From Lentimicrobium sp. (GTDB lineage Bacteria; Bacteroidota; Bacteroidia; Bacteroidales; Lentimicrobiaceae), in the NCBI GenBank assembly GCA_024709105.1, contig JANJXJ010000154.1, positions 1 to 56,259 on the forward strand: 56,259 bases of DNA, in the 5' to 3' direction. Each line of letters opens with the position of its first letter. Position 1 is the first letter of the stretch. This document shows, piece by piece, positions 36,303 through 44,200 of this stretch. Below the pieces are notes generated by a model that had not been told where the DNA came from, did no database searches, and was given only the letters and a program-made list of their open reading frames with translations. A program made the translations under genes and the position numbers.

Positions 36303-36316
36303 TTGATTTACGTCAA
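36303..36316. promoter_or_regulatory. FNR-type box TTGA-N6-TCAA
   Basis: TTGATTTACGTCAA matches the FNR consensus TTGAT-N4-ATCAA at all but one base. It lies 59 bases before the regulator ATG and about 112 before the octaheme cytochrome ATG. The regulator's VE-x-x-AR helix is the kind that reads TTGA. A site near -41 for the regulator gene itself (autoregulation) and an upstream site for the operon are both possible. Confidence 0.55.
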
Positions 36317-36428
36317 ATTTTCTTGTGATGAAGTACATAAAAATCCATGTTCAGGTTGGTGGCTTAATAATAACTTAACATTGATTCAGGCTTTATTTTC
36401 GCATTGTTAATTCATTAACAACTGAACC

Positions 36429-38027
36429 ATGAATAATATTCTGCAAAAAGTTACAACGTTTCTGGTGGTACTGGTGTTGCCGGCATTGGTTTTATATGCT
36501 ACAGTTCACTTTGGAAACAAAAGGGGAACACCTGAAAAAATCGAATATCAGAACCGCGCCGACATTGATAAGAAAGTAGATCATTCAGAGTTCGAAATCC
36601 TGCAGCAGGAGTTTACCCGTCCTCAGGATCTCACTGCCGCCTGTCTTTCATGTCACAACAAACGCGATGATGAGCTAATGGCTTCGGCTCACTGGAAATG
36701 GGAACGCGAAACCACATTACCCAATGGCAGAGGAACTGTTACCATCGGCAAGAAAAACCTGATCAATAACTTTTGCATGGCGGCAGAAGGTAACAATGGA
36801 TCATGTATGCGCTGTCATATTGGTTATGGCTGGGAAGACAAAGATTTTGATTTTGAAGACCCAACCAATATTGATTGTTTGGTTTGCCACGACAATACCA
36901 ATACCTATAAAAAGCGCAAAGGTGGCGCAGGTATGCCGGCAACCGCCGAAAATGCAACCAAAGAATTTCCTGTTCCTGACTATAGTTATGTAGCTCAGAA
37001 TGTTGGGAAGCCATTGAAAGAGAACTGTGGTTTCTGCCATTTTCATGGTGGTGGCGGAAATAATGTAAAACACGGAGATCTTGAAGAGGCTATGCTTAAC
37101 TGCAACCGTTATGTTGATGTGCACATGGCCAAAGAAGGGCAGGATATGTCGTGCAACGACTGTCACCTCACTGAAAGACATAATATAACCGGACGAGCTT
37201 ACAGTGTATCGGCCGAAAACAACAACCGGGCCTATTGCGAAACTTGCCACACCGATACGCCTCACAACGACAGGGTTATTGATATGCATAATCACAAGGT
37301 AGCCTGCCAGACCTGTCATATTCCTGTATACGCTAAAGCCAATCCAACTGTAATGTACTGGGACTGGTCAGTGGCCGGGCAAAGAGATGCCAATGGAAAC
37401 CCGAGAACAGAATATGATGTTAATCATAAGTACAGCTACCTCTCAATAAAAGGGCGTTTTGTTTGGGACGACCATGTTAAGCCTGAGTACTTCTGGTTCA
37501 ATGGAACGGCTGATCATTATCTGTATGAAGATACTATCTCGGAGATTCCGGTTAAGATTAACGAACTGATGGGTGATTATTCCGATCCCGAGTCCAAAAT
37601 CTGGCCTGTTAAGGTTCATCGTGGCAAACAAGCTTATGATGTAGTAAACAAGTATCTTGCTAACATGAAGGTTTTTGCCGAAGGTCCCGGACAGGGTGCT
37701 TTTTGGGAAGACCTTGAATTTGACACTGCCATTCAGCTTGGTATGGCATATGTTGGGCGCGAATACAGCGGGCAATATGATTTTGTTGAAACAGTAGCTT
37801 ACTGGCCGCTCAACCATCAGGTATCGCCTAAAGAAATGACTCTTCAATGTACAGATTGTCATACCCGCAGTGAAGAAGGCCGGCTTGCCAACCTTACCGG
37901 ATTTTACCTGCCCGGCCGCGATTATGCCAAAGGAGTTGATTACACTGGATTTGCCATCATTATCATCTCGCTCCTTGGTGTTATCGTCCATTCAATCATG
38001 AGGCTGATGGCCCGTCCAAAACACTAA
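36429..38027 (+). CDS. octaheme cytochrome c, tetrathionate-reductase family
   Basis: The 532-residue protein has exactly eight CxxCH haem sites: C72, C126, C150, C200, C242, C270, C293 and C474 (first cysteine of each). Their spacing, with seven clustered and one distant, matches the octaheme 'tetrathionate reductase' family (Shewanella OTR; TIGR04315). It has hydrophobic segments at both ends (8-28 and 505-525), so it is probably a membrane-anchored periplasmic enzyme, unlike soluble OTR. OTR reduces tetrathionate, nitrite and hydroxylamine in vitro; its natural substrate is unsettled. It heads an operon with cytochrome b and sulfurtransferases, pointing to a sulfur substrate. A TATTTTCG element (36394-36401) is a possible promoter. 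Confidence 0.92.
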   Translation: MNNILQKVTTFLVVLVLPALVLYATVHFGNKRGTPEKIEYQNRADIDKKVDHSEFEILQQEFTRPQDLTAACLSCHNKRDDELMASAHWKWERETTLPNGRGTVTIGKKNLINNFCMAAEGNNGSCMRCHIGYGWEDKDFDFEDPTNIDCLVCHDNTNTYKKRKGGAGMPATAENATKEFPVPDYSYVAQNVGKPLKENCGFCHFHGGGGNNVKHGDLEEAMLNCNRYVDVHMAKEGQDMSCNDCHLTERHNITGRAYSVSAENNNRAYCETCHTDTPHNDRVIDMHNHKVACQTCHIPVYAKANPTVMYWDWSVAGQRDANGNPRTEYDVNHKYSYLSIKGRFVWDDHVKPEYFWFNGTADHYLYEDTISEIPVKINELMGDYSDPESKIWPVKVHRGKQAYDVVNKYLANMKVFAEGPGQGAFWEDLEFDTAIQLGMAYVGREYSGQYDFVETVAYWPLNHQVSPKEMTLQCTDCHTRSEEGRLANLTGFYLPGRDYAKGVDYTGFAIIIISLLGVIVHSIMRLMARPKH

Positions 38028-38046
38028 CCGAAAAACTTCAAAGACA

Positions 38047-38670
38047 ATGGAAAAGATTAAAATATTCTCCCGTTTTGAGCGATTCTGGCACTGGACACAG
38101 ATGGCCACAGTAATACTGCTCACACTTACAGGTTTTGAGATTCATGGAAACTATTCACTCTTTGGATTCGAAACTTCAGTAAGATTACATAATGCAGCGG
38201 CTATTACCTTCATAATTCTTGGTGTAATAACCATCTTCTGGCTCATTGTTACCGGGCAATACAAGAATTTTATCCCGACACGCGAAAAATTCAAGGAACA
38301 GATTCAGTATTACACCTCAGGCATTTTTAAAGGTGCTGCTCATCCTACCAAAAAATCTTTTGGTAATAAGTTGAACCCCCTGCAAAGAGTAATTTACTTA
38401 GGATTACTGATACTTATCTTCCCGGTACAAACTTTTACAGGACTTCTGTACATGTACTATCATTACCCACAAAACCCCATTGATGCCAACGGATTGTGGT
38501 TTGCAGTAATTACACACACTTTTGGTGCTTTCCTTATGGTTGCCTTTGTAATCGTACATGTTTACATGACAACAACCGGACACAGATTGTCAACCAACAT
38601 TAAAGCCATGATTTCGGGTTACGAAGAAGAACCCGTTGAAGAAAACAAAACCGAAAATCAACCTGCCTAA
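38047..38670 (+). CDS. membrane cytochrome b (Ni-hydrogenase/thiosulfate-reductase type)
   Basis: This 207-residue protein has four transmembrane helices and begins with FSRFERFWHWTQM, the classic start of diheme cytochrome b subunits. The expected haem-ligand histidines are His15, His47, His156 and His170, with additional conserved His178. Family members exchange electrons between the quinone pool and a periplasmic partner. It lies 19 bases after the octaheme gene and 12 before the next, so it almost surely serves as the quinone-side partner of the octaheme cytochrome. A long polar loop (about 72-105) and an acidic C-terminus are extra features. Confidence 0.9.
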   Translation: MEKIKIFSRFERFWHWTQMATVILLTLTGFEIHGNYSLFGFETSVRLHNAAAITFIILGVITIFWLIVTGQYKNFIPTREKFKEQIQYYTSGIFKGAAHPTKKSFGNKLNPLQRVIYLGLLILIFPVQTFTGLLYMYYHYPQNPIDANGLWFAVITHTFGAFLMVAFVIVHVYMTTTGHRLSTNIKAMISGYEEEPVEENKTENQPA

Positions 38671-38682
38671 ACAAGTAATAAT

Positions 38683-39195
38683 ATGAAAAAGATAGTTTTT
38701 GCAATTGCAGTTGTGTTTGCCCTTGCTTCTTGCAGCAAACAGGAAAAATTCTCCTCAGCCGATGCCATGGTTGATCAGGCGCTCAAAGAAATTAAGCTGA
38801 TTACAGCCGAGGAACTTGAAGCACTGATGAACAGCGAAGAGGTTTACACTCTCATTGATGTGCGGCAGGCCGAAGAGCATTACCTGGGTTACATACCCGG
38901 ATCTGTGAACATTCCAAGAGGTAGTCTTGAGTTTAATATTGGTGACTCAACTTACTGGGAAAAGGTTGGCCTTTATATGCCGCTTCCCGAAGAGAAAGTT
39001 ATTGTTTATGACCAGAAAGGCAAAAGAGGGATTCTGGCAGCTCAAACTCTTCAAAAGCTTGGCTATACCAACATCTTCGCCCTGAAAGATGGTTACAAAA
39101 AATGGGAACTGACCTTCCCCGACCTCTACGAAAAAAATCTTGAAATGCTTGGTGGTGGCAGCCACGATGCTCCCAAATCGGGAGGCGGTTGCTAA
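38683..39195 (+). CDS. rhodanese-fold lipoprotein without catalytic Cys, ending in Gly-Gly-Gly-Cys
   Basis: The 170-residue protein has a lipobox (ALASC, Cys17), so it is anchored to a membrane in the periplasm. Residues 38-145 form one rhodanese domain (TLIDVRQAEEHYLGYIPG, then the loop VIVYDQKGKRG). The position of the sulfur-carrying cysteine is Asp110, so it cannot work as a normal sulfurtransferase. The mature chain has no other internal Cys, yet the last residue is Cys170 in the tail GGGSHDAPKSGGGC. A glycine-rich flexible tail with a terminal Cys resembles the SoxY GGCGG carrier arm or DsrC tail in design, though there is no homology. I infer a sulfur or thiol carrier; this is not proven. 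Confidence 0.85.
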   Translation: MKKIVFAIAVVFALASCSKQEKFSSADAMVDQALKEIKLITAEELEALMNSEEVYTLIDVRQAEEHYLGYIPGSVNIPRGSLEFNIGDSTYWEKVGLYMPLPEEKVIVYDQKGKRGILAAQTLQKLGYTNIFALKDGYKKWELTFPDLYEKNLEMLGGGSHDAPKSGGGC

Positions 39196-39259
39196 ACCAT
39201 TCATAATACAAACAAAAACAAACAGAAAAACAAAACAATCACTTAAAACAACCAACAAC

Positions 39260-40222
39260 ATGAACAAATTAATGCGAATTTTCCTGGTTTTGGCCCTTGT
39301 GCCTGCGCTTATTCTTACAAGCTGCAAGAAAGACAATGATGAAACTACTTTTGATGCTCAGAAAGCATTGACCAAGTATCTGGTTGCCAATAATATGGAT
39401 ATCAATACAATTATAGGTGGATTTGTAATGAGTGCCCCGGCTGATGGAAATGTTTCGGCCAAATATGTTATTGACATCCGCACTGCAGATGAATTTGCTC
39501 AGGGCCATATAGAAGGTGCTCACCGTGTTGATCTTAAAAACATTCTTACTGAGGCCGCCAAAGCTGACAAACCTATATTGGTAGTTTGTAAATCAGGCCA
39601 AACTGCAACACACGCCGTTGCTTTGCTCCGTCTTTCGGGATATGCAGATGCAGTTGCTCTTAAATGGGGTATGAGTGGTTGGAATTCAACACTTGATATC
39701 TGGTCAGCCAACATAGGAAGTGTTGCCGAAGGAAATGCAAACTGGGTTTCTGATGCTGCTCCTGCCAACCTCACATTTGCCAGCCCTACATTTTCAAGCA
39801 CGGACACCATTCCTGCCAATATTCTGAAAGCCAGAGTTGCTGCAGTTTTGGAAGAAGGTTTTAAGACCATTCAGCCTGCTGATGTTTTGGCTAATCCTGC
39901 CAATTATTTCATCAACAATTATTTCAGCGAAGCAGACTATGCTGGTTTTGGCCATGTTAAAGGCGCTTACCGCATCAATCCATTGTTGGTTGGCGAAGCT
40001 CAGGTTAACTTCCTCGATCCATCAAAAGAAGTACTTACCTATTGCTACACCGGTCAGACTTCAGCTGCAATCACTGCTTACCTAAGGGTTATCGGATATA
40101 ATGCAAAGAGTGTTATGTGGGGAATGAATAAATTCTACAATTCAAACACAGCATGGGCTGAGTCTCCCAACAAATGGAAATCAACCATGGCTAAGAATCT
40201 TCCCATTGTAACTGGTAACTAA
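39260..40222 (+). CDS. tandem-rhodanese lipoprotein
   Basis: From the ATG at 39260 the protein has 320 residues and a lipobox (ALILTSC, Cys22). The earlier frame start at 39140 overlaps the preceding gene and is rejected. Two rhodanese domains lie at about 40-150 and 185-305. Both keep the active cysteine: Cys110 in the loop VVCKSGQTA and Cys262 in TYCYTGQTS. Both also carry the conserved Asp/Arg pair (VIDIRTADEF in the first; diverged FINNYFSEADYAG in the second). Such proteins move sulfane sulfur between donors and thiols. The 64-base gap before it is the largest in the operon and may hold an internal signal. It is likely periplasmic and lipid-anchored next to the Cys-tailed protein. Confidence 0.88.
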   Translation: MNKLMRIFLVLALVPALILTSCKKDNDETTFDAQKALTKYLVANNMDINTIIGGFVMSAPADGNVSAKYVIDIRTADEFAQGHIEGAHRVDLKNILTEAAKADKPILVVCKSGQTATHAVALLRLSGYADAVALKWGMSGWNSTLDIWSANIGSVAEGNANWVSDAAPANLTFASPTFSSTDTIPANILKARVAAVLEEGFKTIQPADVLANPANYFINNYFSEADYAGFGHVKGAYRINPLLVGEAQVNFLDPSKEVLTYCYTGQTSAAITAYLRVIGYNAKSVMWGMNKFYNSNTAWAESPNKWKSTMAKNLPIVTGN

Positions 40223-40235
40223 TAATTGTATACCT

Positions 40236-41246
40236 ATGAAGAAGCTGATTCTTGCAATAATTGCTATAGCAGCTCTCAGCGCAACCCGGGTTTCGGCCCA
40301 GGGTTGCGGCGGAGCTGCTTCTGATGAAGGAATTAAAATGTTCGGATTTCTGCAGTCGCAGTACGAACATCACATGACTGAACCTTCAAAAAACAGTTTC
40401 ACCTTCGAAAGAGCACGCATCGGAGCCATGGGTAAAATCCCATACGACTTCTCTTACTATGTTGTGTTGGAACTGAGCCCGTTTATTTCGTCAAATCCTT
40501 ACCTGCTCGACGCTTTTATTACCTACGACCGTTTTAAAATGGCCAAACTTTCATTAGGCTCTTTTAAAACCCCTTTTGGTCTTGAAACCAACACCGCTTG
40601 TAATGGACTAATGACTGTTTACCGTTCAACTGCTACCCTGCAGATGGTGGCTCCATTCCGTGATATGGGTGTGATGCTGCTCGGTGGTGATGAAACTACT
40701 TTAGTTCAATACCAATTGGGCTTGATGAACGGAGGCGGATTACTTAAATTTGACAACAACAAAAAGAAAGACATTGTTGGCCGCGTGGTGCTGCATCCAT
40801 TTGAATTTCTTTCGGTGGGAGGTAGTTTCCGCTATGGATATCCTTCATATTTGAATGATAAAGACACCCGAACCACTATTGGCGGGGAACTCAAACTCAA
40901 ATATAAGGGTTTTACTGTTTTGGGTGAGTATATCAACGATCAGGGCGACTACAACCGCGACCTCGGCGGCGGATGCAGCGGCAATCTGATTGAGCTTGGC
41001 GAAAAACGCAGCGGAGGTTATGTTACTTTGGCTTACCTCTCAAAATGGAATGTTGAACCCGTTTTTATGTTTGATTTCTTCGATTCCGGCAACGCAACCG
41101 GTTATAAAGAAAGCAACATGACTTTTGGTGTTAATTATTTCTTCAACGACTGGACCCGCCTGCAGGTGAACTACATTTACCGCGCCGAGTCTCCTGTTGA
41201 AGTTCCCTCTGACGAAATTGTTGTTCAGGTACAGGTTAAATTTTAA
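40236..41246 (+). CDS. outer-membrane porin (phosphate-selective porin O/P-like)
   Basis: The 336-residue protein has a signal peptide (1-21). The mature chain is a 14-16-strand-type beta-barrel with alternating hydrophobic residues, ending in VQVQVKF with the C-terminal Phe of Bam substrates. The middle matches porin O/P: FTFERARIGAMGKIPYDF, LLDAFITYDRFKMAKLSLG and FKTPFGLE. It probably lets an anionic substrate through the outer membrane. Cys24, Cys122 and Cys247 in the mature protein are unusual for a porin. The gene is 13 bases after the tandem-rhodanese gene and 11 before the sulfurtransferase, so it supplies the substrate of this operon, perhaps thiosulfate or tetrathionate. Confidence 0.85.
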   Translation: MKKLILAIIAIAALSATRVSAQGCGGAASDEGIKMFGFLQSQYEHHMTEPSKNSFTFERARIGAMGKIPYDFSYYVVLELSPFISSNPYLLDAFITYDRFKMAKLSLGSFKTPFGLETNTACNGLMTVYRSTATLQMVAPFRDMGVMLLGGDETTLVQYQLGLMNGGGLLKFDNNKKKDIVGRVVLHPFEFLSVGGSFRYGYPSYLNDKDTRTTIGGELKLKYKGFTVLGEYINDQGDYNRDLGGGCSGNLIELGEKRSGGYVTLAYLSKWNVEPVFMFDFFDSGNATGYKESNMTFGVNYFFNDWTRLQVNYIYRAESPVEVPSDEIVVQVQVKF

Positions 41247-41257
41247 TTCTTTAAACA

Positions 41258-42106
41258 ATGAAAAAACTATTTTTTGCTTGCATAGCTATCATAGCTTTTG
41301 GTTTTACAGCCATAGCTCAGGATCTTATTTCAGTTGCTGACCTGAGTGCCAAATTAAAAGACCCGAATGTAGTTGTTGTTTCGGCAGAATTGGAAACAGA
41401 ATATGCAAAAGTGCACATCAACAATGCAGTGAATGTTTCATACAAAAGCCTTGAGAAAAAAGGTGGTATCGAAGGTTTGCTCAATACTCCTGATGAACTG
41501 GCAAAAATCTTCGGTTCAAACGGGGTGAGTGAAAAGAAAACCATTATTGTTTATGATGAGGGTGCCGGAAAATACGCTTCAAGATTGTACTGGACTCTTA
41601 AGTATCTGGGAGCCCCCAATGTTAAGGTACTTGATGGTGGTTTGGTTGCATGGAAAGCAGGCCGTAAACCTGTTACCAAAAATCCAAGCAATGTAAAAGC
41701 TGAAACTTTTACCCCTTCCGTTAATAAAGCCATCTATGCTGATATGAAGGAAGTGCAGGCAGCAGCCGGAAATGCCAAAGTTATTCTGGTTGACTTGCGC
41801 GAAAATGTTGAATTCAGCGGCAAAGACCCGAAGAACAACAAAGGCCGTATTCCTGGTTCAATTAATGTAGACCATACCACTCTTATGGCAGCCAACAGCA
41901 CTTACAAAACTAAGGCAGAACTGGAAAAAATCTTCACAGCTGCAGGTGCAACCAAGGATAAAACCATTATTCTGGTTTGTCCAACAGGTGTAAGAGCTGG
42001 AAAAGGCTTTTTAGCCCTGAAATCAATCCTGGGTTATCCCAACGTTAAGGTTTACGAAGGTGGCGTAAACGAATGGGCCGCCTCTTCAAACAAACTGGAT
42101 AAGTAA
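41258..42106 (+). CDS. periplasmic tandem sulfurtransferase (thiosulfate:cyanide/SseA-type)
   Basis: This 282-residue protein has a signal peptide (1-20, ending TAIAQ). Two rhodanese domains follow (about 25-135 and 160-275). The N-terminal one is inactive, with Asp100 at the cysteine position (IVYDEGAGKYA), as in classic SseA/TST proteins. The C-terminal one is active, with Cys241 in the loop LVCPTGVRAG and the GGVNEWAAS close. It would accept sulfane sulfur from thiosulfate or 3-mercaptopyruvate and pass it to a thiol. It closes the operon before a strong terminator. Unlike the two upstream rhodanese proteins it is not lipid-anchored. Confidence 0.9.
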   Translation: MKKLFFACIAIIAFGFTAIAQDLISVADLSAKLKDPNVVVVSAELETEYAKVHINNAVNVSYKSLEKKGGIEGLLNTPDELAKIFGSNGVSEKKTIIVYDEGAGKYASRLYWTLKYLGAPNVKVLDGGLVAWKAGRKPVTKNPSNVKAETFTPSVNKAIYADMKEVQAAAGNAKVILVDLRENVEFSGKDPKNNKGRIPGSINVDHTTLMAANSTYKTKAELEKIFTAAGATKDKTIILVCPTGVRAGKGFLALKSILGYPNVKVYEGGVNEWAASSNKLDK

Positions 42107-42128
42107 TTTTGTTTTCCTGTTTGTATTG

Positions 42129-42160
42129 CCGGGTGTTGCTTGTAGCAGCATCCGGTTTTT
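42129..42160 (+). terminator. rho-independent terminator ending the octaheme/rhodanese operon
   Basis: 42129-42140 pairs with 42144-42155 (12 bp, two G-U pairs) around a 3-base TGT loop, followed by TTTTT-C-TTTT. It lies 22 bases after the last sulfurtransferase stop and supports one six-gene transcript. Confidence 0.85.
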
Positions 42161-42262
42161 CTTTTCCTGCATGATAAAATCAGCCGGTTAAGCCAATTCA
42201 GTTAATGTTTGAAATTAGTTTAAAGCAGAGATTAACCGTTTGACATTTACAAAATTGAAATT

Positions 42263-43357
42263 TTAAAAGCTTTCATTACTGTTACTTTTTGTACCAAGCA
42301 AATCTGCAGCAAGGCAGGAATGAACCGGAATAATTGCAACCAAATCCCCGGGCTTAAGTTGTTTTGCCCAATCACTGTCAAGCGTGAGTATTCCATGTTC
42401 CTGCGAAACAGAACTTAAATGATCCTGTCCCTCTGCTGCTGCCCAGATATTGTTTTGAAAAGGAACTGCAAGGCCGAAGGTCTTTCTTCCTTGTTCAGGT
42501 TGCAGGAATTCTTTTGATAAATGCACGGCACCACCATAAATCAGCGCTTCGTTTCTATGCGGATATACTGAAATAACCGGGCAGATTACAGCCGCTGAAA
42601 TTTGCCCAAAACCGCAGGAACCTAAATGCATTTGCATTAAATCGTAAAAAACAAAATTCCCGGGTCTTATTTCGTCAATTCCATAAAAGTCGTCAGCCAG
42701 GCTACAGGAGGGAGTATCGCCGGTTGATACAATCAAATCGGGATATTTTGCTTTGTAACGAACTTTAAGCTGTTGCAGGATATCTTTGGAATTTTGGTGA
42801 GCGGCCAATATCTCATCTGCACTCTGAGCTTTGTAAGTTTGTCCGGCATGGGTGAGAAAACCTTTGAATTTTAATGGATAAGCGGAAGCAGCAGAAATGA
42901 TTTGATCAATTCCTGAGTAGTCGGTGGGTTCCAGGCCAGCTCTGTTGTTGCCTGTATTGATTTTTATAAAATATCCAGCCACACTCCTTAGTTGATTGCC
43001 AAGTGCAGAAGCTTGTTCAGGCATATCAAACAGAACATTCAGATCGGTTGATTCAGCTAATAATGCAGCCGTTTCACTTTCTCTGATATTAAACGGGAAA
43101 GCAATGGTGATATCTTTCCAGCCCTCAGTTGCAAATTTCCAGGCCATACTAACCGAAGAAACTGTAATTGCCCTGATCCCTCCATCGCTGAACCATTTAC
43201 CAACCTCAGGTGACTGATGTGTTTTAAAGTGAGGGCGGAACAAAAGCTTATGAATGCTGGCTTTGGTGGCCATGGCAGCAATATTTTTTCTGCACTGCGC
43301 TTCATTAATCATGAGCATAGGCCTGGTGATTAAATCAGAACCTGTTTTGACAGACAT
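42263..43357 (-). CDS. D-threonine aldolase-type / alanine-racemase-fold PLP enzyme
   Basis: The 364-residue cytosolic protein has a fold type III PLP enzyme layout. The PLP lysine is Lys45 in RPHFKTHQSP. Further landmarks are KINTGNNRAG, FKGFLTHAGQ, VSTGDTPS, EIRPGNFVFYD and the C-terminal metal-binding IPVHSCLAADLL, where D-threonine aldolases carry H-x-C or H-x-D. It should cleave or dehydrate a beta-hydroxy-D-amino acid. The exact substrate (D-threonine, D-serine and so on) is not readable. The ATG at 43357 is used in place of one at 43393, which adds only a polar leader. The gene lies between the sulfur operon's terminator and a divergent lipoprotein gene. Confidence 0.88.
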   Translation of the reverse strand: MSVKTGSDLITRPMLMINEAQCRKNIAAMATKASIHKLLFRPHFKTHQSPEVGKWFSDGGIRAITVSSVSMAWKFATEGWKDITIAFPFNIRESETAALLAESTDLNVLFDMPEQASALGNQLRSVAGYFIKINTGNNRAGLEPTDYSGIDQIISAASAYPLKFKGFLTHAGQTYKAQSADEILAAHQNSKDILQQLKVRYKAKYPDLIVSTGDTPSCSLADDFYGIDEIRPGNFVFYDLMQMHLGSCGFGQISAAVICPVISVYPHRNEALIYGGAVHLSKEFLQPEQGRKTFGLAVPFQNNIWAAAEGQDHLSSVSQEHGILTLDSDWAKQLKPGDLVAIIPVHSCLAADLLGTKSNSNESF

Positions 43358-43537
43358 TTTGGTTTGTTTTTGAAAAGGTAAAGGTAACTCCAATAATTCA
43401 TACGGTCCAATGATTGCGATTGAAAAATTGTTTAATACAACCTTTATTTGAGTAGTTGATAATCAAGTGTATATAAAATAGAGAGCCAGCTAATATGTTT
43501 ATGTTTGATTATAACAATAACTTCTGAAAATCATTGA

Positions 43538-43551
43538 TTGAAATGCTTCAA
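43538..43551. promoter_or_regulatory. second TTGA-N6-TCAA dyad, inside a promoter spacer
   Basis: TTGAAATGCTTCAA lies between the -33 TTG (43534-43536) and the -7 box (43558-43565) of the lipoprotein gene. In that place a bound Crp/Fnr-type protein would block transcription. One such dyad is expected about once or twice by chance in this window. Confidence 0.35.
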
Positions 43552-43557
43552 ATGTTG

Positions 43558-43565
43558 TACTTTTG
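43558..43565 (+). promoter_or_regulatory. promoter of the lipoprotein gene, decides its start
   Basis: TACTTTTG matches TAnnTTTG, followed by CACCGC, a very common Bacteroidota promoter context. A TTG at 43534-43536 gives a 21-base spacer. The -7 box is downstream of the in-frame ATG at 43534, which fixes the real start at 43600. Confidence 0.75.
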
Positions 43566-43599
43566 CACCGCAAAAAACAAACTCAAACATCAGAAATTT

Positions 43600-44175
43600 A
43601 TGAAAAGGCTTTTTATTTTGATTGCCGTTACAGGTTTTCTTTTTTCATGTTCCAATTCCTCTCAGGCTCCCGCAACCGATGACTCAGCAACACAAATCAA
43701 CGCAGCTGAAGACAACCAGACGGTTTTTGAAAATGACATGGAAAATGTTGCTTCATTGCCGGCATTTTGGATCAATAGTAAAGTTGTTGTTAAAATGGAT
43801 GAGGTGCCTGCCCACTCAGGCAATTTTGCTTCCAAACTAGATGCAACGGAGAAATATTCCATTACTTTCAGGGAATATTTTTCAAATATCAATGCACGGC
43901 TTCCTAAACGAGTAGTTGTAAACGGCTGGTACTATCTTCCTGAAGCCAATGAGAAATCTGGTATGGTGATGGATATCAATGAAAACAATCAGACCTACAT
44001 TTGGAAAGCATATAATTTTTCAGATGTTAGTAATATTACGGGTCAATGGCAAGAGTTTACTGCATATTTTACTATAGATCAGCCTATTAAGCCTGAGCAT
44101 CAGATTAAAATATTTGCATCAGGTTTTGGTGAGAAGTTGTTTATAGATGATCTCAAGATCAGCTTTGAATATTAA
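43600..44175 (+). CDS. lipoprotein with C-terminal CBM-like beta-sandwich
   Basis: The 191-residue protein has a lipobox (GFLFSC, Cys17) and a low-complexity polar linker (18-40). A beta-sandwich at about 42-190 is shared with the C-terminal part of the polytopic protein at 52855-54708. Matching positions include the opening F-E-x-D, a conserved HSGN/HGN turn, and the closing LFIDDLKISFE versus LLIDNLKADTFE. The gene has its own promoter and is flanked downstream by a terminator. It probably sits on a periplasmic membrane face and binds a glycan; no catalytic motif is visible. Confidence 0.75.
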   Translation: MKRLFILIAVTGFLFSCSNSSQAPATDDSATQINAAEDNQTVFENDMENVASLPAFWINSKVVVKMDEVPAHSGNFASKLDATEKYSITFREYFSNINARLPKRVVVNGWYYLPEANEKSGMVMDINENNQTYIWKAYNFSDVSNITGQWQEFTAYFTIDQPIKPEHQIKIFASGFGEKLFIDDLKISFEY

Positions 44176-44200
44176 AGAAATCTTGAAATTTTAGAATATG

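Noticed and set aside
36429-38027. Classification as NrfA-type nitrite reductase or hydroxylamine oxidoreductase
   Set aside because: All eight haem sites are CxxCH with no CxxCK, and the spacing and neighbours fit the octaheme tetrathionate-reductase family better.
38683-39195. Calling the lipoprotein an active thiosulfate sulfurtransferase
   Set aside because: The catalytic loop has Asp instead of Cys, so ordinary rhodanese activity is not expected.
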